Shown here: positions 1-9,029 of the stretch, piece after piece | Position numbering within the stretch: position 1 is the stretch's first letter | Layout of the letters: the number at the start of each line of letters is the position of its first letter | Made by a program: the position numbers and the translations under genes | Notes under the pieces: model-generated | Databases searched by the model: none | What the model saw: the letters and a program-made list of their open reading frames with translations, nothing else | Told to the model about the DNA's origin: nothing | Assembly (NCBI GenBank): GCA_947629815.1 | Contig: CANRFG010000010.1 | Location: 1-37,771 of the forward strand | Origin: an uncultured Bacilli bacterium | Lineage (GTDB): Bacteria > Bacillota_I > Bacilli_A > RF39 > UBA660 | Length of the DNA: 37,771 bases | Direction: 5' to 3'

Positions 1-44
1 AAAAATCTCTCAATTCAGCTTAAATACTGAGTTTGAGAGATTTT
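1..44. terminator. Inverted repeat, probable intrinsic terminator
   Basis: AAAATCTCTCAA...TTGAGAGATTTT stem with inner TTCAG/CTGAG pairing, followed by GCTTTTT. Confidence 0.6.
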
Positions 45-289
45 GCTTTTTAAAAAGTGTTTAAGTTGAGATTATAATATGTTTTAAATGATTAGTCAAA
101 TTAATATGTAATTAAAAATATTTTATAAAAAACTTATTCTTATATATGCTTCTAGTATAAACTAAAATCAAAATTTTTTCAAAATTTATAACTTTGATAT
201 AAAAAAAGATACCAGTAAAATATCTTTTATTGAGAATATAAGTGGCAATTATTATAAGACACATTATTATTTAATCAAAACAAATAATA

Positions 290-1240
290 TTAATTTTTGA
301 AATCATATCTAATTTTATTGATACCATTAAATTCAGTATCCCATTGATACGAATATGGGCTAATATTTTGAAATATTAACTTATCTCCTTTTTTTAATCT
401 TCTTGATTTAGTTTCTAAATAAATATCTGTTTCGCAACATGAGCAACCATAGAAAATAGTATCTACAAGTTCTTTTTTCTCTGATTCATGATATATAGGG
501 TAAGCCCATCTTTGGTTTGCCATTTTAGAAAAATTCAAAGTAACAGTTTGACTTATTTTATTATCCCTTACATCTATCACTTCACAAAATAATTTTCCAC
601 AATTTTTAAAAAGAAAATCACCTGCTTCAACAATAATATCAATATCTGTTGGTATAATGCTACGCATTTTTTTTAAATATTCAATACCACTTTTAAAACT
701 CAAATCCTCTAAATGTCCTCCAATATCAATACATTTTAAATTTGGAAAAGAAGATATAATTTTTTTTATTTCATCTAATATATCATTACATTTTTCACTA
801 TTTTTATGATCGGAATTATGCAAATGAATATAAGTCAACTCTTCTTTTACAGAATTACTTAGTATAGTATAATCTTCACCAAACCTGCTTTTATCAAACT
901 TTTCATTTCCATTTAAATTAATTCTTAATCCCTTACCTTTTAAATAAGAGCTCAAGTTATTTGCTACAATTTTTATATTTTTATAATTAATAGATTCTAA
1001 TTCATATGACATTGGACTGCTACAACTCAAAAAGTGTCCATTCAAATATTTTTTTATTATATTATACTCATTTATATTTGATATATCAAAACCATATTCA
1101 TATTTTGAAACAAGCTCTAAAATTTTCTCATTATTACAACACTTTACAGGAAAAATGAATTTAATATCTGGAACTTTAGTTATTAATTCTTTTAAATTCT
1201 GTTCAAATTTTTTTAAATCAAATTCTACATAAGCACTCAT
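290..1240 (-). CDS. Short alanine-racemase-fold PLP-dependent decarboxylase (carboxynorspermidine/diaminopimelate/ornithine decarboxylase-like)
   Basis: N-terminal PVKCC (PLP Lys), GLRINLN...KSRFGED, HLHNSD, IDIGGH, EAGDFLF and FYGCSCCETDIY match group IV decarboxylase landmarks. Confidence 0.7.
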   Translation of the reverse strand: MSAYVEFDLKKFEQNLKELITKVPDIKFIFPVKCCNNEKILELVSKYEYGFDISNINEYNIIKKYLNGHFLSCSSPMSYELESINYKNIKIVANNLSSYLKGKGLRINLNGNEKFDKSRFGEDYTILSNSVKEELTYIHLHNSDHKNSEKCNDILDEIKKIISSFPNLKCIDIGGHLEDLSFKSGIEYLKKMRSIIPTDIDIIVEAGDFLFKNCGKLFCEVIDVRDNKISQTVTLNFSKMANQRWAYPIYHESEKKELVDTIFYGCSCCETDIYLETKSRRLKKGDKLIFQNISPYSYQWDTEFNGINKIRYDFKN

Positions 1241-1244
1241 AAAG

Positions 1245-2090
1245 CTACTCCATATATTTTGCTACTTCTTTTTTCTCATCCTCACTATATGATAAATCTC
1301 TATGTTCATTATCATATATATCTATCCCATCTTTTAAATAAACATCATCTGTATTAATTACAATAGCGTCCTCTACATTATAACCTAACATTTCTACAGC
1401 TTCGTTTATTTCATCTGCTGTTGGGCCTTCAATTTCTACATATGGATTTAACATAGGCCATTTATCAATAACAATTTCTGTATTTTTATAATCATATGCA
1501 ATCCTCATCTTTATTTGATGTCTTGCAAAAAAGTACCCTAGATCCTCTAAAAATGCTTTCCCTGTTTCAATATCAGGAACATTAAACTCCAATTCTTCAA
1601 CAGCATCTAGTTCATATTCCCCTTTACTATCAACAATTTTTTTAATTGTAATAGTTGTTTCATCACCTGTTTGTCTTAATCTTATCCATTTGCTGAAATT
1701 ATCTTCCGTTTTTTTCATCAATTTTATTAATTTTTCAGATAGTAATTTATTATAATCACAATTGCTACTATTAATATAATCTAATATGTCATCACAGCCT
1801 AAAACATCATTTATAGTTTTAATATCTTCTTTATCAAAGCATGGTTTTATCTCTTTAATCAATTTTAAAAAGCCTCTATTATCATGATTATTTATCATTT
1901 CTTCAATATATTTCTTGTAAAAACCATCCACAGTTAATAAATCATATGTATAAACATCTTGTATATATTTTCCTTTTGGTTCTATTCCTTTTTCATGTAA
2001 TATGCTTTTAATTTTCATTACATCAACATTTAATAATTTAATTTCTCTTTCAATTTGTCCCATAATTATTTCCTCCTCTTTATATTTCAT
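1245..2090 (-). CDS. CYTH-domain protein (triphosphate tunnel metalloenzyme; class IV adenylate cyclase-like)
   Basis: N-terminal EREIKL (ExExK-type), WIRLRQTGDETTITIKK, VEELEF, IVIDKWPMLNPYVEIEGP. Confidence 0.75.
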   Translation of the reverse strand: MKYKEEEIIMGQIEREIKLLNVDVMKIKSILHEKGIEPKGKYIQDVYTYDLLTVDGFYKKYIEEMINNHDNRGFLKLIKEIKPCFDKEDIKTINDVLGCDDILDYINSSNCDYNKLLSEKLIKLMKKTEDNFSKWIRLRQTGDETTITIKKIVDSKGEYELDAVEELEFNVPDIETGKAFLEDLGYFFARHQIKMRIAYDYKNTEIVIDKWPMLNPYVEIEGPTADEINEAVEMLGYNVEDAIVINTDDVYLKDGIDIYDNEHRDLSYSEDEKKEVAKYME

Positions 2091-2207
2091 ATTATATCAC
2101 ACTTTTAACAATTATTATTAATTCCACTATTCAAATTAAACTTTTTTATTCAATTAGAAAACATATATAAAAAATATTATTCAATATATATTTTTATTCA
2201 TTTATTT

Positions 2208-2217
2208 TTGGTATAAT
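2208..2217 (+). promoter_or_regulatory. Probable extended -10 promoter element (TGG-TATAAT) for the deaminase gene
   Basis: TTTTTGGTATAATGTGATATGGAGG immediately upstream of ATG at 2237. Confidence 0.55.
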
Positions 2218-2236
2218 GTGATATGGAGGAATTTAT

Positions 2237-2605
2237 ATGAGCTTTGAAGAACTTTTAAAAATTGCAAAAAAATCATCAAAAGAAATAGCCCTAAATAGCA
2301 AATCATCATATGGTAAAGTAGCTGTTGCATGTATCACAAGCAAAAACAATATATATACCGGATTATGTTTAAAAACAACTTGTAATGTAGGTTTTTGTGC
2401 CGAGACAGCAGCTATTGCAAAAATGTTAGATAATAATGATACAAAAATAACAAAACTAGTAGCGGTTTGTAATGGCAATGAAATTATATCACCATGTGGA
2501 AAATGCCGAGAGCAAATCTACCAATTAAATCATGATAATTTAGATTGTGAGATACTATTATCTGATAAAATTGTAAAATTAAAAGAGTTGCTCCCAGAGA
2601 TTTAG
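2237..2605 (+). CDS. Cytidine deaminase-like / blasticidin-S deaminase-like zinc deaminase
   Basis: CAETAAIAKM and SPCGKCREQI zinc-binding motifs, C-terminal LKELLP; RBS GGAGG upstream. Confidence 0.82.
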   Translation: MSFEELLKIAKKSSKEIALNSKSSYGKVAVACITSKNNIYTGLCLKTTCNVGFCAETAAIAKMLDNNDTKITKLVAVCNGNEIISPCGKCREQIYQLNHDNLDCEILLSDKIVKLKELLPEI

Positions 2606-2608
2606 TTT

Positions 2609-3265
2609 TTATTTAATTACAAATATACGATATGGAAATGGTCTAAAATATTTTTTAAAATCAAATAGGATTTGATATTTTCTTAAAAAATGGCATGACT
2701 TTTCTTCAACAATTGTACCACCTGCTTTTTTTATTATATCTCTCCAAAATTTAATACTCTTAAATCTTTCGTCTCCATACATTGCTTCATCGTCGTTAAA
2801 ATATTTGGTCGGTATTCCAACAATAACAGTTTCTGCAATACATAATTGTTTTTTTATTGTTAAAATTATATCATTGTCAGAAAAATGTTCTAAAACTCCG
2901 TTACTGAATGAAACATCAAATTCTTTTTCTTTAAAATTAAGTTCTAAAATTGAATCTTGTTTAAATTTTGGTTTATTTTTTGCTCCATATTCTTTTGATA
3001 TTTTTTTTGACAATCCAAGTATTTCCTTATCAATATCTATTGCGATTACATCATAATCCAATGAGGCTAAATAAGTTGATAATATTCCAGTTCCACACCC
3101 TGATTCAATAATTTTTCTATTTGGGGAATATTTTTTTATCAAATTTATTAAATTTTTTTTTGTAATTATTTTATCATTTACATAATTTAACATTGTTCCT
3201 TTTTCATTAATTTCACTCAAATATATTTCATACCAAGATTTCTTTTTCACTTCAATCAACTCCAC
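2609..3265 (-). CDS. Class I SAM-dependent methyltransferase
   Basis: Motif I IIESGCGTGILSTYLA, VIAIDID, FDVSFSNGVLEHFSD. Confidence 0.8.
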   Translation of the reverse strand: MELIEVKKKSWYEIYLSEINEKGTMLNYVNDKIITKKNLINLIKKYSPNRKIIESGCGTGILSTYLASLDYDVIAIDIDKEILGLSKKISKEYGAKNKPKFKQDSILELNFKEKEFDVSFSNGVLEHFSDNDIILTIKKQLCIAETVIVGIPTKYFNDDEAMYGDERFKSIKFWRDIIKKAGGTIVEEKSCHFLRKYQILFDFKKYFRPFPYRIFVIK

Positions 3266-4037
3266 CTAAATATTTTTTTAGCGAATCATTTAATGCATTA
3301 CCAACAACTTTATCTTTTCCATTTTCAGTAATAACAATATCGGCATTTGCTAAAATTAATATATATTTTTTTTCCATATCTTTTTCTATTCTAGTATCGA
3401 TTTGTTTTATATTTGAATTACTTTTTATATATTTTATTATTGACTCATATTTATCCATATCTATATCGAATAAATCTTTATTTTTTTTTGCTAATTCTCT
3501 TAAAGGCATAAATTTAAAAATTCTCCAACTATGTATCCTATAATTATTTAAAAATTCAACCATTTCAGAAAAAGTATCAGCGTTATTTTTACATATAACA
3601 CTATTAATTCTAATTTTTACATTATAATCCTTGTATGTTATATAGTCTAATATATCCTTTATTTCAGCATAATGTTCCTTTCCTCTACCTAAACTATCAT
3701 TTATATCATTATTTACTGAATCAATAGATAAAGTTATACTATCAACATATTTATATATCTTATCAATTTTATCATGTGTTAATAATTTTCCATTAGTTAT
3801 TATATTATTTTTTATACCATATTCATAAGATTTTTCCAATAATTTTTCTATATCTTTTACTAAAAGTGCCTCTCCACCAGTCCATGTAATACTAGTTACT
3901 CCTGAATTCTTTAAATTTTCTAATATTATTATTTGTTCTTTTGTTGTTAAATCTTTGATATTTAAAAATCTATGGCAATACTTACATGCTTGGTTACATC
4001 CAGCTGTAATATTCCAACATATTTCTTTTTCAATCAT
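3252..4037 (-). CDS. Radical SAM protein, viperin/MoaA-like
   Basis: CNQACKYC (CxxxCxxC), WTGGEALL, ITNGKLL, LSIDS, LGRGKEHY, KIRINSVICKNN, WRIFKFMPL, KKYILILANADIVITENGK. Confidence 0.85.
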   Translation of the reverse strand: MIEKEICWNITAGCNQACKYCHRFLNIKDLTTKEQIIILENLKNSGVTSITWTGGEALLVKDIEKLLEKSYEYGIKNNIITNGKLLTHDKIDKIYKYVDSITLSIDSVNNDINDSLGRGKEHYAEIKDILDYITYKDYNVKIRINSVICKNNADTFSEMVEFLNNYRIHSWRIFKFMPLRELAKKNKDLFDIDMDKYESIIKYIKSNSNIKQIDTRIEKDMEKKYILILANADIVITENGKDKVVGNALNDSLKKYLGGVD

Positions 4038-4744
4038 TTTATTCTCCTTGCAAGTAAATAACCAAATCTATGAAAGTGATCTTTTGTGCAATCAACATGT
4101 GCCCCTTCAAATGATGGACTATGATTTTCTCTGAATGAAATAATTTCCCAATCTGAATTAAAATAATTTATTATCTCATTTTTTCTATAAAACTTTTCTC
4201 TTGGAAAATTTATTTCATCTTTTTCATCTATTGCCATCATATAATCAATATATAAATATCCATCTTTACTAACAATATCTTGTAACTTAATTGTCTTATC
4301 TTTTAATGAAAAATCCTTGTTCGCACTATAATGTAAAGAACAACTTGTAAAAACAACATTATATTTTTTATCAGGAACATTCCTATAAAAATCTCTTTTT
4401 TCAATTGTGGCATATTTAGTAAGGTTTTCTTTTTCTAATCGGTCAATAATTCCATAAACTCTTTTACTTTCTAATTTATAAATTTTAGAAACAAAATTGG
4501 GTTTATAATCATATTTTACCTTTTTATACACTATTGGAAAATCCTTATAACCACCATACAATGCAATATCATCAATATCATATCCTGTTACCTTAATTTT
4601 TTTTCTTGCAAATGGCATTAAAAATTTTCCATCTGAACACCCAACAATACATGCTGAAAAATTAGTTCCCCATTTTTCTTTTGCTAGATTTATCAATTTA
4701 TATAATCTGGTTGGTGGTTTCCCCCAAATACTTTTTGTCTTCAT
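4034..4744 (-). CDS. Probable class I SAM-dependent methyltransferase
   Basis: ACIVGCSDGKFLMPFARK...VTGYDID, YNVVFTSCSLHYS, DGYLYIDYM. Confidence 0.65.
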   Translation of the reverse strand: MKTKSIWGKPPTRLYKLINLAKEKWGTNFSACIVGCSDGKFLMPFARKKIKVTGYDIDDIALYGGYKDFPIVYKKVKYDYKPNFVSKIYKLESKRVYGIIDRLEKENLTKYATIEKRDFYRNVPDKKYNVVFTSCSLHYSANKDFSLKDKTIKLQDIVSKDGYLYIDYMMAIDEKDEINFPREKFYRKNEIINYFNSDWEIISFRENHSPSFEGAHVDCTKDHFHRFGYLLARRIK

Positions 4745-4745
4745 A

Positions 4746-6827
4746 TTATTCCTTTCCTTCTAAAATGTTACATTCATAGGAATTTTTCCAATATGAATAG
4801 TTTTTTAATCTGCTATAATAATTTTTTTGTTTAAAACATTCAATATATATATTTAAGTCGTTTATTGTCTCATTAGATACTACATATCTAAATTTTGTAG
4901 TTGATGCCAATTTTACTTTTGAATAATCATTTAAAATAGGTTCTTTATTAAGAATATATCTATAATCATCATTGCAATATATTTCAAAATCTAAATTTTT
5001 GTCTTCATTTTTTATCTCTTTTAATTTAGATTGATTATTAATGCAATTTTTACATCCAAATAAATGTCCAAAGCAATTTCTAGTATAAACTAAAGGTAAT
5101 CTACCTGCTATTATTGCTTGATTGCTAGTATCATTAAATATTAGTTTATTTCTCTCATATGATAATTCTGGTGATAATGTAAATTCTTCTATTCCATTAT
5201 CTATTAAATATTTTAATGATTTCTTATTCCATACATAAACGGTATAATCAATTAATTTTTTCTTGAATCTCATATTTTTGCATAAATAAATTTGTGAAAA
5301 TCTAGTAAACATAATTTCTTTATTTTCTAAAAATTTTAGATATTCACCTAACTTTTCACTTTTCCAGTTAAACAATGGTAATTTATAAATTATTCTATCA
5401 CTATATTTATCAACTATTTTTTTTATTTCTTTTAATTTTTTCACAGTCTCTATATCATATATTATCTTTATAAACGGATCATCAATAAATTCTTCTACAA
5501 CATTTTCCTTTTTTGTTTCTAAATACATTCTGCTAATTGACATATTACTAGATGAAATATCATTATTATTTGTTTTACAATCATTAATAATATAATTAAA
5601 TAATTCATTATATGTATTCTTATTAATAAATATTTTCTGAGGATTATGTCTTTTATACTTAATTTTATATATATTTATACTTGGATTTATTTTTTCAATA
5701 TTATAAATAAATTTATTTAAATCGAATTCTACTAGACTTTTTTCTTCACCATAAAATGTATTACCATCTCCTTTATAATTCATATACAGAATTTCTTGTA
5801 CTACATTTTTATCACTTATTTGTAAGTCTATACATAAATTCTTTTTATTTATAATATAAGGTTTTTTTAATTCGGTAAAAATATACATTACATTTTCATT
5901 CGTATAATCAGTAGAAAATTCAATAGGCTTATCATCTTTATATAATACGCAAATGTCATCATTATTAATATTTTCTAAATCCATTGCTTTCATAAATGGT
6001 TTAGTTCTTGAATTAATATCTTCATATAAACCATTATTTTTTATATTAACTCCAAATAAATATCCATTATTTTGTTTTGACCTTATTCCATTATTAATTT
6101 GGTTAAGAATTTGCTTAATTTCTTTGGGGTTTCTTCTTCTCCCCTCCAATTTTAGACAATCAATACCATCTAATTTACTTATCAAATTAATACAATCCAT
6201 ATCTGGAACATATAAGTAATTGCCCTTTTTATTATTAATTGAATAAATGTCTCGGCATGTAATAATACACTTACCTCTATTTCCACCTCCACCATTTATT
6301 AAAGTTCCAAAAAAACATAATCCTGAAAAACTTAGGCATTGTGAGCCCCATATAAAACACTCTGTCTCTATGTCAGTATTTTTTTTCATTTTATCCAATT
6401 CTTCTAATGTAAGCTCTCTTGATAGAATTGCTCTTTTACCATTTAATGTTTTTATAAATTCTATATCATCCAGATTATGAATTCCAAATTGTGTAGAAAA
6501 ATGTAATGGGACTTGTGGAAAATCTTTATAAAGTTCATTAATTAATCCAATATCTGTTACAATAAAAGCATCTGGTAATTTATTATTTTTTAAAAAATTT
6601 ATTACTTCAGAAATTTCTTCATCTAACATTAAAACATTTAATGTCAAATAAAATTTAATGCCATTTTTATGTAATTCATCAATTAAATAATTATATTCAT
6701 CTGTTGTGAAATTAATTGCTTTATTTCTGGCATTCCACTTCTTTAAACCACCATATACGGCGTTTGCCTTCTCATCAATAGCAACCTTTATATGTTCAAG
6801 ATTACTTGCTGGGCTTAATATTTCCAT
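4746..6827 (-). CDS. U32-family protein (collagenase-like 'peptidase U32'; putative Fe-S enzyme of RlhA/UbiU type)
   Basis: N-term MEILSPASNLEHIKVAIDEKANAVYGGL; ECFIWGSQCLSFSGLCFF...GNRGKCIITCRD; C-terminal SPEL...RLPLVYTRNCFGHLFGCKNC. Confidence 0.82.
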   Translation of the reverse strand: MEILSPASNLEHIKVAIDEKANAVYGGLKKWNARNKAINFTTDEYNYLIDELHKNGIKFYLTLNVLMLDEEISEVINFLKNNKLPDAFIVTDIGLINELYKDFPQVPLHFSTQFGIHNLDDIEFIKTLNGKRAILSRELTLEELDKMKKNTDIETECFIWGSQCLSFSGLCFFGTLINGGGGNRGKCIITCRDIYSINNKKGNYLYVPDMDCINLISKLDGIDCLKLEGRRRNPKEIKQILNQINNGIRSKQNNGYLFGVNIKNNGLYEDINSRTKPFMKAMDLENINNDDICVLYKDDKPIEFSTDYTNENVMYIFTELKKPYIINKKNLCIDLQISDKNVVQEILYMNYKGDGNTFYGEEKSLVEFDLNKFIYNIEKINPSINIYKIKYKRHNPQKIFINKNTYNELFNYIINDCKTNNNDISSSNMSISRMYLETKKENVVEEFIDDPFIKIIYDIETVKKLKEIKKIVDKYSDRIIYKLPLFNWKSEKLGEYLKFLENKEIMFTRFSQIYLCKNMRFKKKLIDYTVYVWNKKSLKYLIDNGIEEFTLSPELSYERNKLIFNDTSNQAIIAGRLPLVYTRNCFGHLFGCKNCINNQSKLKEIKNEDKNLDFEIYCNDDYRYILNKEPILNDYSKVKLASTTKFRYVVSNETINDLNIYIECFKQKNYYSRLKNYSYWKNSYECNILEGKE

Positions 6828-6837
6828 AATAATTCCT

Positions 6838-7380
6838 TTATTTTGTTTTTTTCAAAACTGGATCTTTATCTTGTGTTTGTTCTTCTTCTAGCTCGTTTTG
6901 CTTTGATTTAATTTCAATATTAAAAATATTATTTTGTACCTTGTAACTTGATTTTTCGCCGACTTTCTTATGGTAAATTGCTGCTCCAAGTGGGCTGTTG
7001 ATAGAGATTTCTCGAATTTCTTTTGAAAAATCTGGATTAGTACCAACAAGCTTAAATGTATTTGTCTCTGTATCATTTTCAGAAAAAATTGTTTCTACAA
7101 CTACTATGTCACCAATATCTACCAATTCTTCATCCCCAAAATTTTCTACAATTTCTATATTTTCTATTTTTTGCTTCATTTTTGCAATTTCTGCCATTAA
7201 AGTTCTTTCTTTTGCTTCTGTTTGATATAATGTTGGATTATCATGCCAATTATCACCTTGGTATATTGCATCTGTTCCTTTATACAACCTTACTGCAGAT
7301 AGTTCCTTCTCTTTCTTTTCTAATTCTTTTAAATAATCCTCATATCCTTTTTTATTTAATTTTAACTTTTCTTCATTCAT
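6838..7380 (-). CDS. GreA/GreB-family transcript cleavage factor-like protein
   Basis: Coiled-coil N-terminus with GDNWHDNPTLYQTEAKE tip; C-terminal VDIGDIVVVE...EISINSPLGAAIYHKKVGEKSSYKV (Gre C-domain). Confidence 0.72.
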   Translation of the reverse strand: MNEEKLKLNKKGYEDYLKELEKKEKELSAVRLYKGTDAIYQGDNWHDNPTLYQTEAKERTLMAEIAKMKQKIENIEIVENFGDEELVDIGDIVVVETIFSENDTETNTFKLVGTNPDFSKEIREISINSPLGAAIYHKKVGEKSSYKVQNNIFNIEIKSKQNELEEEQTQDKDPVLKKTK

Positions 7381-7450
7381 CTTAATTCCTTCTTTCTTTT
7401 TTATATAAATATATTAATATTATAACCTTTTAAAATTAAATTGTCTAAAT

Positions 7451-8056
7451 TTACTTTTTTATTAGTCTTTTATTATTTTGCTTTATTTCCAAGATTGTTG
7501 TATCAACTATTTTATTAACTTCATCTAAGCTCTTATCATCAGTATCTATAAGAACATATGGCAAATTAAATTTTTTTAAAAAGTAAATCATTTTATTATA
7601 ACCATCATCTAATTTATCCATATCATATAAATCCGGATCATTAGGATTTCTTTTTTTCATTCTATCAATTCTAGTTTCCGGCTTAGCGTAAAGCAATATT
7701 GTTAAATCTGGAACTCCAGAGCATTTTATTAATGCATCAAATATCGGTTCACTATCTAAATCTCCATTCCAATAATAGTTTGAAACTAAATGTCTATCAA
7801 TAACTACATCTTCATTTTTAAACATTCTAGCAGCATATATATTTCCTAAACTAAAATACCAAGATTTAATCATATTATCATTAATATCATACATTTTAGT
7901 TGCTACCTTCATTAAATCATTATATTGATTATCAGATCCATCTGAGTAAAAATAATGCAATGGTTTTTCTATAAATTTAAAATTAAATCTATCTCTTATA
8001 TGCTTTGACACTTCTGTTTTTCCTACTCCATCCATACCCTCAACTGCAATTATCAT
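7451..8056 (-). CDS. Thymidylate kinase-like (deoxy)nucleoside monophosphate kinase
   Basis: N-terminal IIAVEGMDGVGKTEVSKHI P-loop, VVIDRHLVSNYYW DR motif, LTILLYAKPETRIDRMKKR. Confidence 0.8.
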   Translation of the reverse strand: MIIAVEGMDGVGKTEVSKHIRDRFNFKFIEKPLHYFYSDGSDNQYNDLMKVATKMYDINDNMIKSWYFSLGNIYAARMFKNEDVVIDRHLVSNYYWNGDLDSEPIFDALIKCSGVPDLTILLYAKPETRIDRMKKRNPNDPDLYDMDKLDDGYNKMIYFLKKFNLPYVLIDTDDKSLDEVNKIVDTTILEIKQNNKRLIKK

Positions 8057-8062
8057 GTTATA

Positions 8063-8922
8063 TCACCCCTTTTTCAAATAGTATTTTATTCCCTCAGAAA
8101 CTCCTGAATGATTATTGTCATTTGTGGTAACATACCCTGCCAGTTATTTCACATCAAAAATACCATTATTCATACAAACACAATTTCTAAACATTTTAAA
8201 CATATTTATATCATTTTCTCCATCACCTATTACTAGTACTTCATCTAACGGAATTTGTAATTTCTCTGCCAAATCATGTATTCCAATCGCCTTTGTATTA
8301 TTATGTTTTCCTATTTCTATATAGTTAATTGTTTTATTTAAAATGTATTCATATAAATTAGTATTATATTCAGTAATGAATAAATTATATTTCTCTAATA
8401 TGTTTTTTAAACTTTTTAAATGATTTTCAAGACTATTTTCTGAAACAATTACAATTTTAGTAAATGTATTACAATTTATATATTCTTCTAGATTTTTAAT
8501 TAAATAGCAATTATTTTTCAAATCATCACTATAATTTTCATTTAGTAAATGGTGCTTTAAATTGAAATAATTCATTTCTTCTGAAACTTCGCAAAATTCT
8601 TGATTTAAATGTATGTATAAATTGTTAGCTTTACAATAATTATAAATTTCTAAAACTGCTTCTATTTTTAAAAAAGAAATTTTTAATGATATATTATTTT
8701 TTATATCTAATGACTGCCATTACTAAATATCCCATAGTCACAGTTTATTTGATTACTAATATATTTTGTCGAAGAAAATTCTCTTGCTGTTGCCAAAACA
8801 ATCTTAATATTTTTTAATTTTGCAAGTTTAATTGCATCAATGTTTTCTAATGTAATTGTATTATCATCACTCAATAGCGTGCCACCTATGTCAATTGCAA
8901 TTAATGATATTTTAGATTCCAT
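8063..8922 (-). pseudogene. Degenerate Cof/HAD-family phosphatase
   Basis: N-terminal fragment (8707-8922) continues after a frameshift near 8713 into an open frame reaching GDGENDINM, then an in-frame TAA after IFDVK followed in frame by LAGYVTTNDNNHSGVSEGIKYYLKKG*. Confidence 0.8.
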
Positions 8923-9029
8923 TTATATTTTTCCTTTCCTGATAAATATTTTATCATAAATTGCTTAATTTCAAATTATATTATATTCATATATTTATAA
9001 CTTTTGGTTATATATTATAATAAAAAAAA

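Noticed and set aside
2233-2478. Minus-strand ORF of 81 aa opposite the deaminase gene
   Set aside because: Antisense shadow of a well-supported zinc deaminase; no SD, no recognisable motif.
2805-3056. Plus-strand ORF inside the methyltransferase gene
   Set aside because: Antisense to a motif-supported CDS; Ser/Phe/Ile-rich composition typical of reverse-complement reading.
5953-6891. Plus-strand ORFs 5953-6219, 6247-6480, 6706-6891
   Set aside because: Antisense shadows within the U32 gene.
6888-7385. ORFs 6888-7076 (-), 6998-7225 (+), 7056-7385 (+)
   Set aside because: Alternative frames overlapping the Gre-like CDS; low-complexity Leu/Phe/Ser-rich translations.
8115-8324. Plus-strand ORF of 69 aa
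   Set aside because: Antisense to the HAD pseudogene; no supporting signals.
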